From NCBI GenBank assembly GCA_002189035.1, contig NEEC01000011.1, forward strand, positions 2,914,001 to 2,978,000: a stretch of 64,000 nucleotides of DNA. The letters are read 5' to 3'. The number at the start of each line of letters is the position of its first letter. The first letter of the stretch is position 1. The DNA comes from Utricularia gibba. Lineage: Eukaryota; Streptophyta; Magnoliopsida; Lamiales; Lentibulariaceae. Of the stretch, positions 54,409-64,000 are shown one piece after another. Position numbers and translations under genes: made by a program. Under the pieces are notes generated by a model that was given only the letters and a program-made list of their open reading frames with translations, was not told the DNA's origin and did no database searches.

Positions 54409-57140
54409 ATGGGAACCAAAATGTCAGCCAAGTCCATGAGCTCTTTAGTAGATTATGAACATGGAGATCTGAGCAAGAACATCGGGTGCATGAATGGCAT
54501 TCGCCAAGTCTTTGATCGTTACCGTTTTGCCGGCAGGCTAGCAGGCAACCATAGCTTCCAAATGATGATGCTTCAGGGTACTGAGATCGAACTTCCAATG
54601 AGTTATCCATTCAAAGGATCTTCAGTTGTAGAAGTGATAACTTTTCCCTTTCTAATGTCTGTGTGTGTGTTAGGTGGGCAGCACCAACTTGAGCACCGCG
54701 CAGCGGAGAAAATGGATATGGTAAGAGTTAAGACTGTGATGCACAGAAAATGCATTGGCTTGTGCAGCTCATGATTTCATTTAGCAGGAAAAAGATGAGC
54801 AGTTCCTGAAGAAGAAACCAAGAATCTCCACTGATTCGTGTTCCACTTCTTCATTCTCGTCCACATTGTCATCACTTGAAAGTGAAGCACATCAACTCAG
54901 ACGAGCCGGTGTTCCAGAGAGTCCGTTGCCGAGCACCCCACCAAATAAGGGCGCCCAATGCCATGATTTGCGAATACAAAGAGATCAGCAGTTGTTGGCA
55001 ACCAAATATAATGGTGGTGAAGAAAGAAAGTGCTTTTCCATGAAGACAAAAGGTTCAATCTTTGAGGAAGCAGCACATTATGGATCCTTGAACAGCAGAG
55101 CAGCTCCCACTAACAAAACAACCAGCATTGTAGCAAGGCTAATGGGGTGGGAAGGTTTCACCAAATACGAAAGCACAAGCTCGAAAACAAAGATGGGTCG
55201 AAAGGAAGCTTCTTTTTCTGGAGATGGGGATAGCATGAGAAATCTAGAAGTGAAAGGTACACGTGCTTCACAAGGCGCTGTCAGGAAATCAAGTAGCTGT
55301 CCAAAGCTTCGGGTGGAACCAATCCCATGGAGGCAGCAAGGTTCAGTATATGGTGAAATACAGAAGAGGATAAGTGAACTGGAATTCCAAAAATCAGGGA
55401 GGGATCTGAGAGTTCTTAAACAGCTTCTTGAAGCAATGCAGAAGACAAAAAATCAGTGCAAAGAAAAGAGTAGATTCCACGCCGCATCAATCTCAAGAAC
55501 TACTCCGAAAGAGATAGAGATGCAGCCTACATCAACTATGATCGTGAAGCCTGCCAAACTGAAGGAGCAAGTAATGCATGCAGAAAGACAGCAAATTCGT
55601 AACCCAAAAAATCATATGCCCTCAGTTCAGAAGCAAGAGAATCTCTGGCAAAAGAGCAGGAACACCATGGACCATGATGGCCAAGGGTCTTCAACATGTG
55701 TGATGGTAGAAACTTGTACTACCAGTGGTCGGAGTTTGCCAACACAGAATCTGAGCTCACGACAGAGCTTACAGAAGAAAAGCAAAAGAGACAATGAAGG
55801 TTCAGATAAAAAACTAGGTGGTAAAGGTACTCCTTTCAGGAGATTCAAATTGAATCAAGCTCATCAGGAGTGCAATAGCCAAGATGGTAAAGCTTGTCAA
55901 AATTCAACAATCCAAAACACCCTCGCCGCACAGACAGCAGAGATTATGCAAATGGCTCATTCAAGGACCTTGGTAACCGGACAAAAACAGATAAACAGTA
56001 GAGTATGTCATCCTTGCACTCAAATTTTCTGGTCAGGCGCATCCCCCATTGTCTCAAGTTTCTTTTTGTGTCCCATCAGAGAATTACCTCAGAAGCCAGA
56101 CAACGTTCCACGGCCATTGAAATTGCATCAGAAGGGCAATTGCGGAAATCGTATCTTGATAATGCAATGTATAGAGAAGGTTGGCCATCTCAGGTCAAGA
56201 AAGTGCCCCCTTTTTCTCAAGGTATTCATTCCTATATTTACGTATTTGCTATAACCGATACACCACTTTCGTCAATCGCTTTAGTTCTTGAGTAGATTAA
56301 TTCTCATGGTGTTTTACAAATAATTGGTGATACCCTTTTACCCCACGATTGCTGGGAAAACTGCAGCATTTCATGAGAATTCCAACTACTCAAACAGCCA
56401 AAGCAAACTGTGTTTTGGCATACCATTCCATAGATTGCCATTTATGACAAAACTCATTGCCTCTCAGGTGAGACGCCACACTCCAAGGGAGCAACACGGT
56501 ATCTCGAGAATCAGAAAAAAGTCCTCTCAGCAAAGGATATGATCATGCAAACCCAAGGTGCAGAAACAAGAAACGTTCATTCGGCGAGCCCAGAACCCCA
56601 AACACCGATCTTGATGAAAATGCTTCGACCCACATCGAATCATCAGACGGGTACCTCACACCAGATTACAGATACATAAACAAGATACTACTCACCTCAG
56701 GAATCCTCGAAAACCGGACCTCAACCCCAATACCTAGCCGGGTTATTCCATCGGGGTACCTGTTCGACCCAGAAATGTTCCATTTCCTCGAGAAGACAGA
56801 GGAAAATCGGAGCAACACAATCAAAAGAAAGATGACATTTGATTTGGTGGACGAGATACTCGTCCGTAAACTAAGTTCCGGGAAAGCAGTTACAATGGGG
56901 AAGAAAGCAATCGCTCTAGACTCCCTCCTGAAAGAGATAAACAGAGAGGTAGAGAATTTGTGCAGAGTGCACAACTGCAGCATGCAAGAAAAGGAAGACG
57001 GAATGATGATCAAAGGAGACACGGTTCATCAACTGGAAACATGGGGACAAGAAACTGGTAATGAAATCCCAGCCCTCGTGCTGGAAATTGAACGCCTTGT
57101 ATTCAAAGATCTCATCACTGAGGCAGTCGCCACACCCTGA
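54409..57140 (+). CDS. TRM/DUF4378 protein (TON1-recruiting-motif, LONGIFOLIA superfamily), 741 aa
   Basis: Exons 54409-54577, 54674-54720, 54788-56002, 56080-56221 and 56488-57140; phases close to 742 codons. The acceptor at 56487 is chosen because the more obvious AG at 56467 puts the C-terminal domain out of frame. Landmarks: N-terminal LAGNHSFQMMMLQ, the VARLMGWEG motif (TRM motif M2) at about residue 165, a long Ser/Lys/Gln-rich disordered middle, then DUF4378 with DGYLTPDYRYINKILLTSG, YLFDPEMFHFLEKTE, LVDEILVRKL and the terminal LEIERLVFKDLITEAV. TRM proteins recruit TON1 and the TTP phosphatase complex to cortical microtubules and shape cells and organs. The subgroup is not resolved. 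Confidence 0.86.
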
Positions 57141-58462
57141 GTCCATGGATGACATCTTGTTTTAGCGAATAATTTCTAACCATTAAAAATCATTTTTTTT
57201 TAAAAAAAATTCATTGAATTATCGAAAATGCTTCGATTTTCTTTTAATGGGCCCAAAATATCTTTAGTGGGCCCGCTCTGGTGCATGAACCTGATATTTC
57301 TTTATTATTTATTTTTGAATTTAATTTATTTCTTAATTTTTTATTTTTCGATATTATACAATATCATTTACTTCAGGAAAATAATTTACAGTTTTTGTTG
57401 TAATAATTCGACATTATTAGAGAAGGGTTGGGGGGACATGTGGCAGGCAGGACAGGGCATGCATGGAGTTTTTATTTTTTTATTTGTATTTCTCCTTGGC
57501 TTGCGTGTCAGATGGGCACGCGGAGGGGGAGGCGAGGCGTCATAAATGAGTTAAACCGAAAGGACGGTAGGTGGAGAGCCACGTGGTCCCCATCCGCTCT
57601 ATCCACGCGTCGTTGTCGCCCACACGAGACCAAACGTGGTGCCCCCGGCCACGTGTCTCTCTATTCAAAGTTAAAAGCGGAATCCCTTGTGGGCCCCACC
57701 AAAGATCTTCTCCACCCCCCTCCCTCCGTATTTATTGCCATACTCTTCCCCTTTTTTCCCTCCCCCGTCTTTGACATTTTTACCCCCCCTTCCGAGTAGC
57801 GTGTACACGTCACACACTATCAATTTTATTAAATAAATAACTAATCGGATTTTTAGAATGATGTGTGTGTGCTTTTTCCGCCTTGATTTTTGTATTAGGG
57901 CAAAGAGGGGGTGTAAAGTGTAAATAGGGTAATGACTTGGGGCGTAAAGAGGAATACGGAGGGAAGGGTAAAAAGGTAATTTCGGGACCAAGAGGAAGAA
58001 GGGAAAACAACAACAGAGACGTACGTATGCAGTAGGGGTTGGATTTGTCTGCTTGCGCGTCCAGGCGTGGAGCTCGTTCTCGATTGCCACGTGGCCATCT
58101 AATTCTACCACCACCCGACACGTGTGTTGCAGAGAAGGTGTTGTATTGCGTTTTCGGCTCCCTTTTGTCTTTTTTCAAACTCCAGATTCCTTCCCTCTTC
58201 CTTTTTTTATTATTATTTTCAGTTTCCGCTGCGTTTTTCCTCCTCTTACTCTGATTCTCCAGTGGCACTCGCTTCCCTCCTTCATGGCGTCGCTCGGTTT
58301 ATGTGCAGTTAACGGCGTCATTAGCGTTTTAAGGTGAAAAAAGTGGGTGGTTTTTGTGGGTTGCCGATTGTTTCGCCGGTGATTGGAGTTGACGTTTGAA
58401 TTTGTTGTAGTCATGTAGTTTTTCTTCTGGATATCGTTTGAATTCGGTTGTACTGCGAATTG
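57141..58462 (+). promoter_or_regulatory. Promoter of the NINJA/AFP-like gene with G-box/ABRE cluster
   Basis: 57180-57420 is AT-rich spacer. CACGTG cores lie at 57580-57585, 57650-57655, 58088-58093 and 58119-58124, with an AACGTGG near 57633. Such ACGT elements bind ABI5/ABF bZIP factors, and genes for AFP proteins are ABA-induced, so the cluster fits the gene it precedes. A GT- and T-rich leader runs from about 58140 to 58462. Open frames over 57428-58337 have no domain. Confidence 0.5.
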
Positions 58463-59315
58463 ATGATGTGGGGTGAAGGAATTAAGGAGAAATTCGATCT
58501 CAGTCTTGGGATGGATGAATTTCCCAGAGATCTGTTGCCTAATCGCATCCCGAATTGTGTAAAGCTGGAGGTTATGAAGAAAGAAGAGGAGATGGAGTTA
58601 AGTTTGGGGCTTTCCATGAACGGTAGATTCGGAGTTGACCCATCAAGTAAGAAGTTTAAACGATCATCTTCTGTAACGAATTTGGTATTCACGGTGGAGA
58701 GTAGCGGCGTTTGTGGGCCGGAGCTCATCCGGACAAGGTCGCTTCCCACGGCGGCGGAGGAGGAGTGGCGCCGCCGTAAGGATTGGTTGAGTAACAGGAG
58801 ATTGGAAGCGCGGAAGAAGCGAATGGAGAAGCTGAAGAATCTGAGAGCATTAAAAGGTAATGGGTACGTCGAAACCAGAGACGGGTGCACCGAGAATCAA
58901 ACTCAGAGCACTTGTTCTACATCTGCAGCTTCTGATCTCAATCCAAACGGTATCAGATTTCAGATCCACCATCTTTTTTCACAATTTTTTTTATCCAATT
59001 TAACCAGCAACTGTGCCTCAATCTCAACAGAGTCAAAGCAAGACTCCAAAGCCCCTAATCTCCAACACCGGAGTAATAACAAGGCTTCGGAAATGGAGAA
59101 ATCCGTAACGGAAATGCCGTACGTGAGCACCAAAGGTGAAGGGTGAACAAAGTGGACGGATTCTTGTACAGATACAAGAATGGGGAAGATGTAAGAATCG
59201 TCTGCGTTTGCCACGGCCTGTTTTTGTCGCCGGCAGAGTTCGTCAAACACGGCGGGGCGGCGACGTCGAGAACCCTCTGAAGCATATCGTCGTTAACCCA
59301 TTTCCCCTCGTGTGA
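58463..59315 (+). CDS. NINJA-family / ABI5-binding protein (AFP)-like, with two apparent frameshifts
   Basis: Exons 58463-58949 and 59031 onward. Domain A is the EAR motif region: [15 protein letters not shown] at about residues 43-57. Domain B lies near RSSSVTNL and [22 protein letters not shown], a nuclear-targeting basic stretch. Domain C should be the Jas-like KG-NGKR...[16 protein letters not shown]...FVKHAGG block. It is present but split over frames: the first frame stops at TGA 59144-59146 right after KGEG; the next frame supplies [35 protein letters not shown]; and the third supplies [14 protein letters not shown] to a stop at 59313. Each shift equals one missing base beside a G run (59141-59143 and near 59254-59257). 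AFPs act with TOPLESS to repress ABI5-dependent ABA responses. Without domain C the protein could not bind its bZIP partners. Confidence 0.8.
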
Positions 59316-60159
59316 TCTCAATTTCATCCCCTGCGTTTTTTTTTTTTTTACCTTTTTTTTCAGAGAGTTACCATCTTTCAACAATGTAATGCGGAAGATA
59401 AGGGAATTCTACGTGCTTGAAATTTTTTTACAGCGGGTGAAAAACAGAGGCCTTTTGCATCGACGTGTGTGATGTGATGTTCGAAGGAATTAGTTACAGT
59501 GACGCGGTAAAATTTTATGCTTCGGTTGGCTCCGGTTTTTCGGTCGACTCGAACTAGTTGAAACGTGAAACGACACTAAAACCGGTCCAATAGTCGGTAG
59601 GCCAGGCCCATTGGGTGTGGCCTATGGATGCCCATTGTCTATAATAACGGATTTTGGGCCCAATTTCATCCGACGGTTGGATTTTACCCCTTGAAATTCT
59701 GGATTTGCACAGCTGCCGATTATTCGCGGGGTACTAAACCCTAAACCCTCGTCACACTAGGCGTTGGTTCTGGGAAAGTTTCGGCGCAGGTGTACTCACT
59801 CGGAGGTGGTTTTCTTTTTAGCGCAACAAGTTGGTGTTGTTTCTTTTGAAGTCGATGCATTGCTGGGAATTATGCGATTGTTCACCCGTTTCTTTGTTGT
59901 TTCTTTTGATGAATCTAGAGCGTTATGGAAAAATTTCAAGATGTGTGTGTGGTTCGGTCAGTTTGATGTTTAATTAGAGTGAAGGGTGAGGTGTTGGAAA
60001 ATTTTGATCTTCCGTTCCCAGTTGGGTGTTCTGAGTGATTGTGTGCAAATTTTGTATCCATTTTTTTTTTTCACGTGCTAAGGTTATTTGGGATGTTTTT
60101 TCTGGTTTTCTTTCCATTGATAATTTATGGTGTGTGCAGGTCGTTGCGTGTTACGAAAA
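59316..60159 (+). promoter_or_regulatory. Promoter and leader of the glycine-rich RNA-binding protein gene
   Basis: A tandem telo-box (AAACCCTAAACCCT) at 59736-59749 lies near the probable transcript start; this element is common before genes for translation and RNA-binding proteins. A leader intron probably runs from a donor near 59790 to an AG at 60138-60139. No other gene seen. Confidence 0.5.
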
Positions 60160-61237
60160 ATGGCTTTTTTCAACAGAGTTGGAAACCTCTTGACGAAGAA
60201 TTCTGGTAAAAGTGTACCGGGGCTTTCAGCTGGGAATGGGCCATTTCTTAACTTAGTAAGATGGATGTCGTCATCCAAACTCTTTGTTGGAGGTTCGTAC
60301 TGCGGTGGTCAATTTTATATACTTCTTATTGTCATTCATTTTGTGCTTCATTTTATTCTCTTGCACCAGGTCTCTCGTATACCACTGATGAAATGAGTTT
60401 GAGGGAAGCTTTTGCTCAATATGGTGAAGTAGTTGAAGGTATAAATTTCGATTGTAATGACAATATTTAGTTTCAAAGTCGTAAACTGATAAGTTCCTCG
60501 AGTAATAGAAGCCAAAAAATCGTTGCTTTGGGTGAAGTTCCTTGTTTTCAGTGTGTGGGAAAAAAATATTAAAGCTTGTGAGTTACAGCTAGAGTTATTC
60601 TGGACCGTGATTCTGGTCGATCACGTGGATTTGGCTTTGTTACCTACACTACTACTGAAGATGCTTCAAGCGCTATTCAGGCTCTTGATGGCCAGGTGAT
60701 AAACGTTAAAACTTTTTCCATGGTGCATGCCAGTTGCTCTTGAAACTCTGATTGCATCTTGCACTTGAAATTCCACATCGCATCTCGGCTTTTCAGGACC
60801 TGCAAGGACGGCGAATTAGAGTGAACTATGCTGCAGATAGACCCCGAGGTGGTTTCGGTGGAGGAGGGTTTGGTGGCGGCGGTGGGTTTGGAGGTGGTGG
60901 GTACGGAGGTCAGGATTCAGGTTATCAGGGTGGAGGCGGTGGTGGAAATTTTGCCAATACTGGTGGGTTTGGTGGTGGATATGGTGCTTCTGATAATGTG
61001 AGTGGCGGTTACCGCAGCAACTTCGGTGGGAGTGATTCCTTGGGAGGTGGCTATGGAGACAGCAACCGCAACTTCCCTGGACGCCAAACGGGCTTCTCTC
61101 CCGCTGCTGACGCAAGTGACAGAAATCGAGAACCATTGGAAGATGACTACGAGGGCCCTGATGCTGGAATCTCTGGAGATGACTTTGCTGATGCCACAGA
61201 CAAGGATGAGGATGATTACGCGAACACCAGGAAGTAG
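60160..61237 (+). CDS. Glycine-rich RNA-binding protein with RRM, probably mitochondrial, 249 aa
   Basis: Exons 60160-60292, 60370-60438, 60589-60695 and 60797-61237; phases close to 250 codons. Residues 1-37 look like a mitochondrial presequence ([19 protein letters not shown] and NLVRWMSS). A single RRM follows with RNP2 KLFVGGL and RNP1 [11 protein letters not shown] Gly-rich segment (many GGGFGGG units at 60850-61060) and an acidic C-terminal tail ([21 protein letters not shown]) close the protein. Plant mitochondrial GR-RBPs act in RNA editing/splicing (ORRM group) and cold tolerance. The acidic tail is a feature of one subgroup. The gene is complete. Confidence 0.9.
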
Positions 61238-61578
61238 AAGGTGAATAAAATCACCCCAGATAGGTCCTTGAGAGTGGGAACTGCTTTTCGTTTAGAGGGT
61301 TGGCGTCCGGAGTTTGGCTTCTCGTATTCTTAGTGCTCTTTCACTTTCTGCTTCTACCAGTAGTTAATTTGTGTATGTGGAGACCTATCAAGTTATGAAT
61401 CAAATGCACATTTGTGCAGTTCATGGGATGGTCAAAAAAATTGAAATCATGGTTCTAATGCCATAACTTCGCTCGAAAATTATACAGGCATTGGCATTTG
61501 CGCACAGCCACCGGTAGCTCGAAAGTTGTTCCAACTGCCTGATGGATTGAGATTGCTGTGTGGATCCACGGTTCCCCT
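61238..61578. other. Convergent spacer
   Basis: 3' regions of the RNA-binding protein gene (+) and the RIK gene (-). No coding sequence seen. Confidence 0.65.
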
Positions 61579-64000
61579 TCAGTTGTCCTCATCGTCATCT
61601 CCATAGTCCATAAGCTTGATCAACGTATCTGGTAACACATGACGATTAGGTCGGCTAAAGAAACACAAGGATTAAGCTGCCACCTCAAAGAGAAAATGTT
61701 GGCTTACCAGGTACTAACTGCAATTCATTCACTTGATCAGCGACAGGTCTCACTGTTGAGGTAACCTTTGGCGGGGGAAGTGAAGATGGAGGTGGTGGTC
61801 TTTTAGGGGGTGGTGGTGGTGGCGGCGGCATTCCATTAGATGACTGCAACTTGATGGGTTTCACAGGATCTTGTATACCCGGAAAATCTAGTGCAACCAG
61901 TTCCGGAGTTGGTGACATATCTGCTACCTGCATGTTCGTCTATTCAAGGAATGATTACAAACCAAGGTCAGCAACAAAAAGATGTCATTCTCCAGGCACT
62001 TTCAAAGCCAAACAATATTTACTATCTTGATATGCAATCATGACTACGCATCATTTTTGAATGGTTCCAACTACTTTTTGCGTACTGGAATTTTGCCCTG
62101 AATAGCAGAAAATGGTAATGCCAAGCACATGCAACTAAGACAAATGTGACGAAGTCTAATGCATTTTTTGCCAGGACCACTGATAGAAAAGATGCATGGG
62201 TTTAAGGCAGATCAGCAGGCCAAAACACAGCAAGCAGCTATTTCATGCCATTGCATATTCTGAAACCCTGTCAAACAGAAAAACTTCCAATACATAGCCC
62301 CACTCATTCACCCTGTAAGCTTCATAAAGGTCAGTGGAAATACCTGGAATAAGAAGTAAAAATATCAGCGAAACTTAAAACCCTGGGAAAGAAAAAAGGG
62401 CAGCATAAATGTGAACATATTCTATAGCAAGATATTGGTCAAGACTGAATCTACATTTAAGGTAAGATGAAGTAATGAACAACTGTCTATAATAATGCTA
62501 CGTCTACAGTAACTAGCATCAGTTGTCCATCATTCTGCTATGATACTTGTTTAAAAAGCTGTCTTTTGCGTCAGCATCCAAAACAATTTCCCCAGATTAG
62601 GTATACATCAAATGTTGCATCCTCTTTATGTTTCATACAACACTTCTAAGATCATGTGAATGCAGCAAATGGTTATCATAGCAGCATTTCTCATTTTCAA
62701 CAGTTATGCATTCTCTTCTTTACCCTCAAAAGAGTTGGAATGAGCATAGCTGTCCACTCTCAGCTACGCTAACTTATCCATTAGTGAGTAGGCAGTGCAT
62801 TACCTGATTCCAAATTTCCGGTATCCTAGGAGCGGCAGGTAACTCCTGAAACTTTCTCCTTTTTTGTTGCTTCTCCACTATAGGTTTAGCTGTTTTTTCT
62901 GGGAGATCTTCTGTAGATGCTGTTGTGGTAGGAGTAATCACAGCATTCTCTGAAGAAGATGATTGTTTGAGAGATAAAGCAAGTTGCTGTAATGGTGTGG
63001 CCTGTGGATAGATTCCACCATAACCAGAATAACTTGTTGAGTTTGCCAAGGTAAAAGGATGACAAGATGTGTTTGCTACAGGTATTCCAGGATTCAGTGG
63101 TCGAATAGATGGAGATAGCGTTGCCTGGGATACAACATTACCAAAACCAACTGTAACAGTTGCACAAAATGATTCTGTGTCATGCAGTTTCGGCACATTT
63201 GTAGAAGGGATATGGACTCCATCTTGCAACTGAGGTGGGGGTGGAACAGCCCCATACACCTTACTTGAAGATACCCTACAGTATTAAAATAATATGTTCA
63301 AGTGTATGCAACTTCAAGAGTTAAATTTACATGTATAAGGCTTTTTCGAAGTTGTGGCAGTAATTATGGTTACCTACACGTATTGCAATCCTCGTACAGA
63401 TATACCACAAGGCTCATCTGGATAAAAGAATCATAAAAAAATATATTACCTAGATGCACCACAATCAGCACTGATTGTATCCAGAAGATTTTCAGCCAAC
63501 AATTTTGCATGTTCAAGCTTCTTTGCATCATTGCTGGATAATAACAAATGCAATGGTTGTTGTGATTCTATAAGCATAACAAAGCAAAAGATAGATCACC
63601 AATGAGTAGTACAAGACAGAAAGCGTAACAAAAAAAAAAAAAAAAAAAAGGCTGAAGTAACAACCATCACTCTGACTGTTGTAAGAATGTTTGGAGCCAC
63701 GCCCTCTCAACTGAACAGTTGCTCCTGTTTCATTCATAATGTGGTTTATATATTGATCCTGCAATACAATCCAGCCAAATCCAACACGAAAGAATCTCTC
63801 CAATTTGCGTGGAGAAAGCTTAAACCATTAGAGTCTTTTATTTTAAGCAGAGAAAAAAACTAAAATTCATCAAACTGAATACAAGTGCATTTTAACATCA
63901 AACTAAAATTCCGTTGAATGGAATTTATAATTCAATGAAGCTATTGGAGAAAAGATATTGAAAAAATAAATACACAGGGGACTTCAACACTCTAAATTCC
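61579..64000 (-). CDS. RIK: Protein RIK (KH-domain RNA-binding partner of RS2/AS1), 3' part, cut by window edge
   Basis: Visible exons in transcript order: 63758-63665, 63567-63450, 63275-62804, 61927-61708 and 61628-61579; phases run on without a break. The first visible exon starts inside a KH domain (DQYINHIMNETGATVQLRGR), so the N-terminal exons lie beyond position 64000. Later exons carry KKLEHAKLLAENLLDTIS, a long Pro/Thr/Ser-rich region, a basic patch (KQQKRRKFQELPAAP) and a proline run (MPPPPPPPPKRPPPP). The C-terminus is DTLIKLMDYGDDDEDN. RIK was found in maize and Arabidopsis as an interactor of ROUGH SHEATH2/AS1 in KNOX repression, with HIRA as a further partner. It is nuclear and RNA-binding. 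The intron 61928-62803 is the longest here and may hold an exon I did not recognise. Confidence 0.86.

Noticed and set aside
57428-58337. Overlapping open frames before the AFP-like gene
   Set aside because: They are low-complexity products of pyrimidine-rich leader and promoter sequence with no protein family features.

Overview
The window is nuclear DNA from a flowering plant, most likely a eudicot. The genes are split by short GT-AG introns of about 60-500 bp. Spacers are AT-rich, promoters carry TATA boxes, G-boxes and telo-boxes, and every recognisable protein belongs to a plant family (WOX, RGF/GOLVEN, NPH3, GATL, AFP/NINJA, TRM, RIK, WIT, CRLK). I could not fix the species. I saw no tRNA, rRNA, CRISPR array or intact autonomous transposon. 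Gene density is about one per 2.4 kb.

Layout: 1-2.9 kb, spacer with one weak small-ORF candidate. 2.9-5.3 kb, an RGF/GOLVEN/CLEL root peptide precursor and a WOX11/12-type homeobox gene, both +. 5.8-6.6 kb, a broken VDAC porin. 6.8-8.8 kb, a BAT1-type amino acid permease (-). 9.8-12.1 kb, sirtuin SRT2 (+). 12.3-13.8 kb, a JINGUBANG-like WD40 protein (-). 14.7-16.7 kb, a BTB/NPH3 protein (+). 17.7-19.9 kb, a leucine-zipper/DUF547 protein (-). 21.3-22.3 kb, a GATL glycosyltransferase (-). 23.8-24.5 kb, an RMA-type membrane RING ligase (-). 25.6-26.7 kb, a UPF0496 protein (-). 27.4-29.2 kb, a Tmem33-like protein with two lesions (-). 29.5-31.6 kb, a GH81 glucanase (-). 32.1-38.7 kb, a stress/metabolism group: a KIN/LEA mini-protein (-), proline dehydrogenase (+), S-adenosylmethionine decarboxylase with its conserved uORF (+), and a second KIN/LEA mini-protein (+). 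39.2-39.7 kb, a bZIP factor (-). 42.3-44.4 kb, a WIT nuclear-envelope protein (+). 45.6-47.4 kb, a CRLK-type kinase (+). 48.3-49.7 kb, a RING ligase (+). 51.1-52.9 kb, two tandem B12D genes (-). 54.4-57.1 kb, a TRM/DUF4378 protein (+). 58.5-59.3 kb, a NINJA/AFP-like gene with two apparent frameshifts (+). 60.2-61.2 kb, a glycine-rich RNA-binding protein (+). 61.6 kb to the right edge, the 3' part of RIK (-).

Exon chains were joined by hand. Each was checked for GT-AG borders, for phase closing over the whole chain, and for agreement with family sequence recalled from general knowledge. Most genes close perfectly. The exceptions are WOX11 (phase mismatch), Tmem33 (one missing base in a C run plus a lost 5' splice site) and the NINJA gene (two missing bases next to G runs). 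These are either real decay or single-base assembly errors.

I do not see a wholly new system here. The items most worth a second look are the RGF-type peptide gene, the altered tiny uORF of the SAMDC leader, the lesions in the Tmem33 and NINJA genes, the two KIN/LEA genes flanking proline and polyamine metabolism genes, the internal repeat in the DUF547 protein, and an unexplained open stretch at 53.8-53.9 kb.
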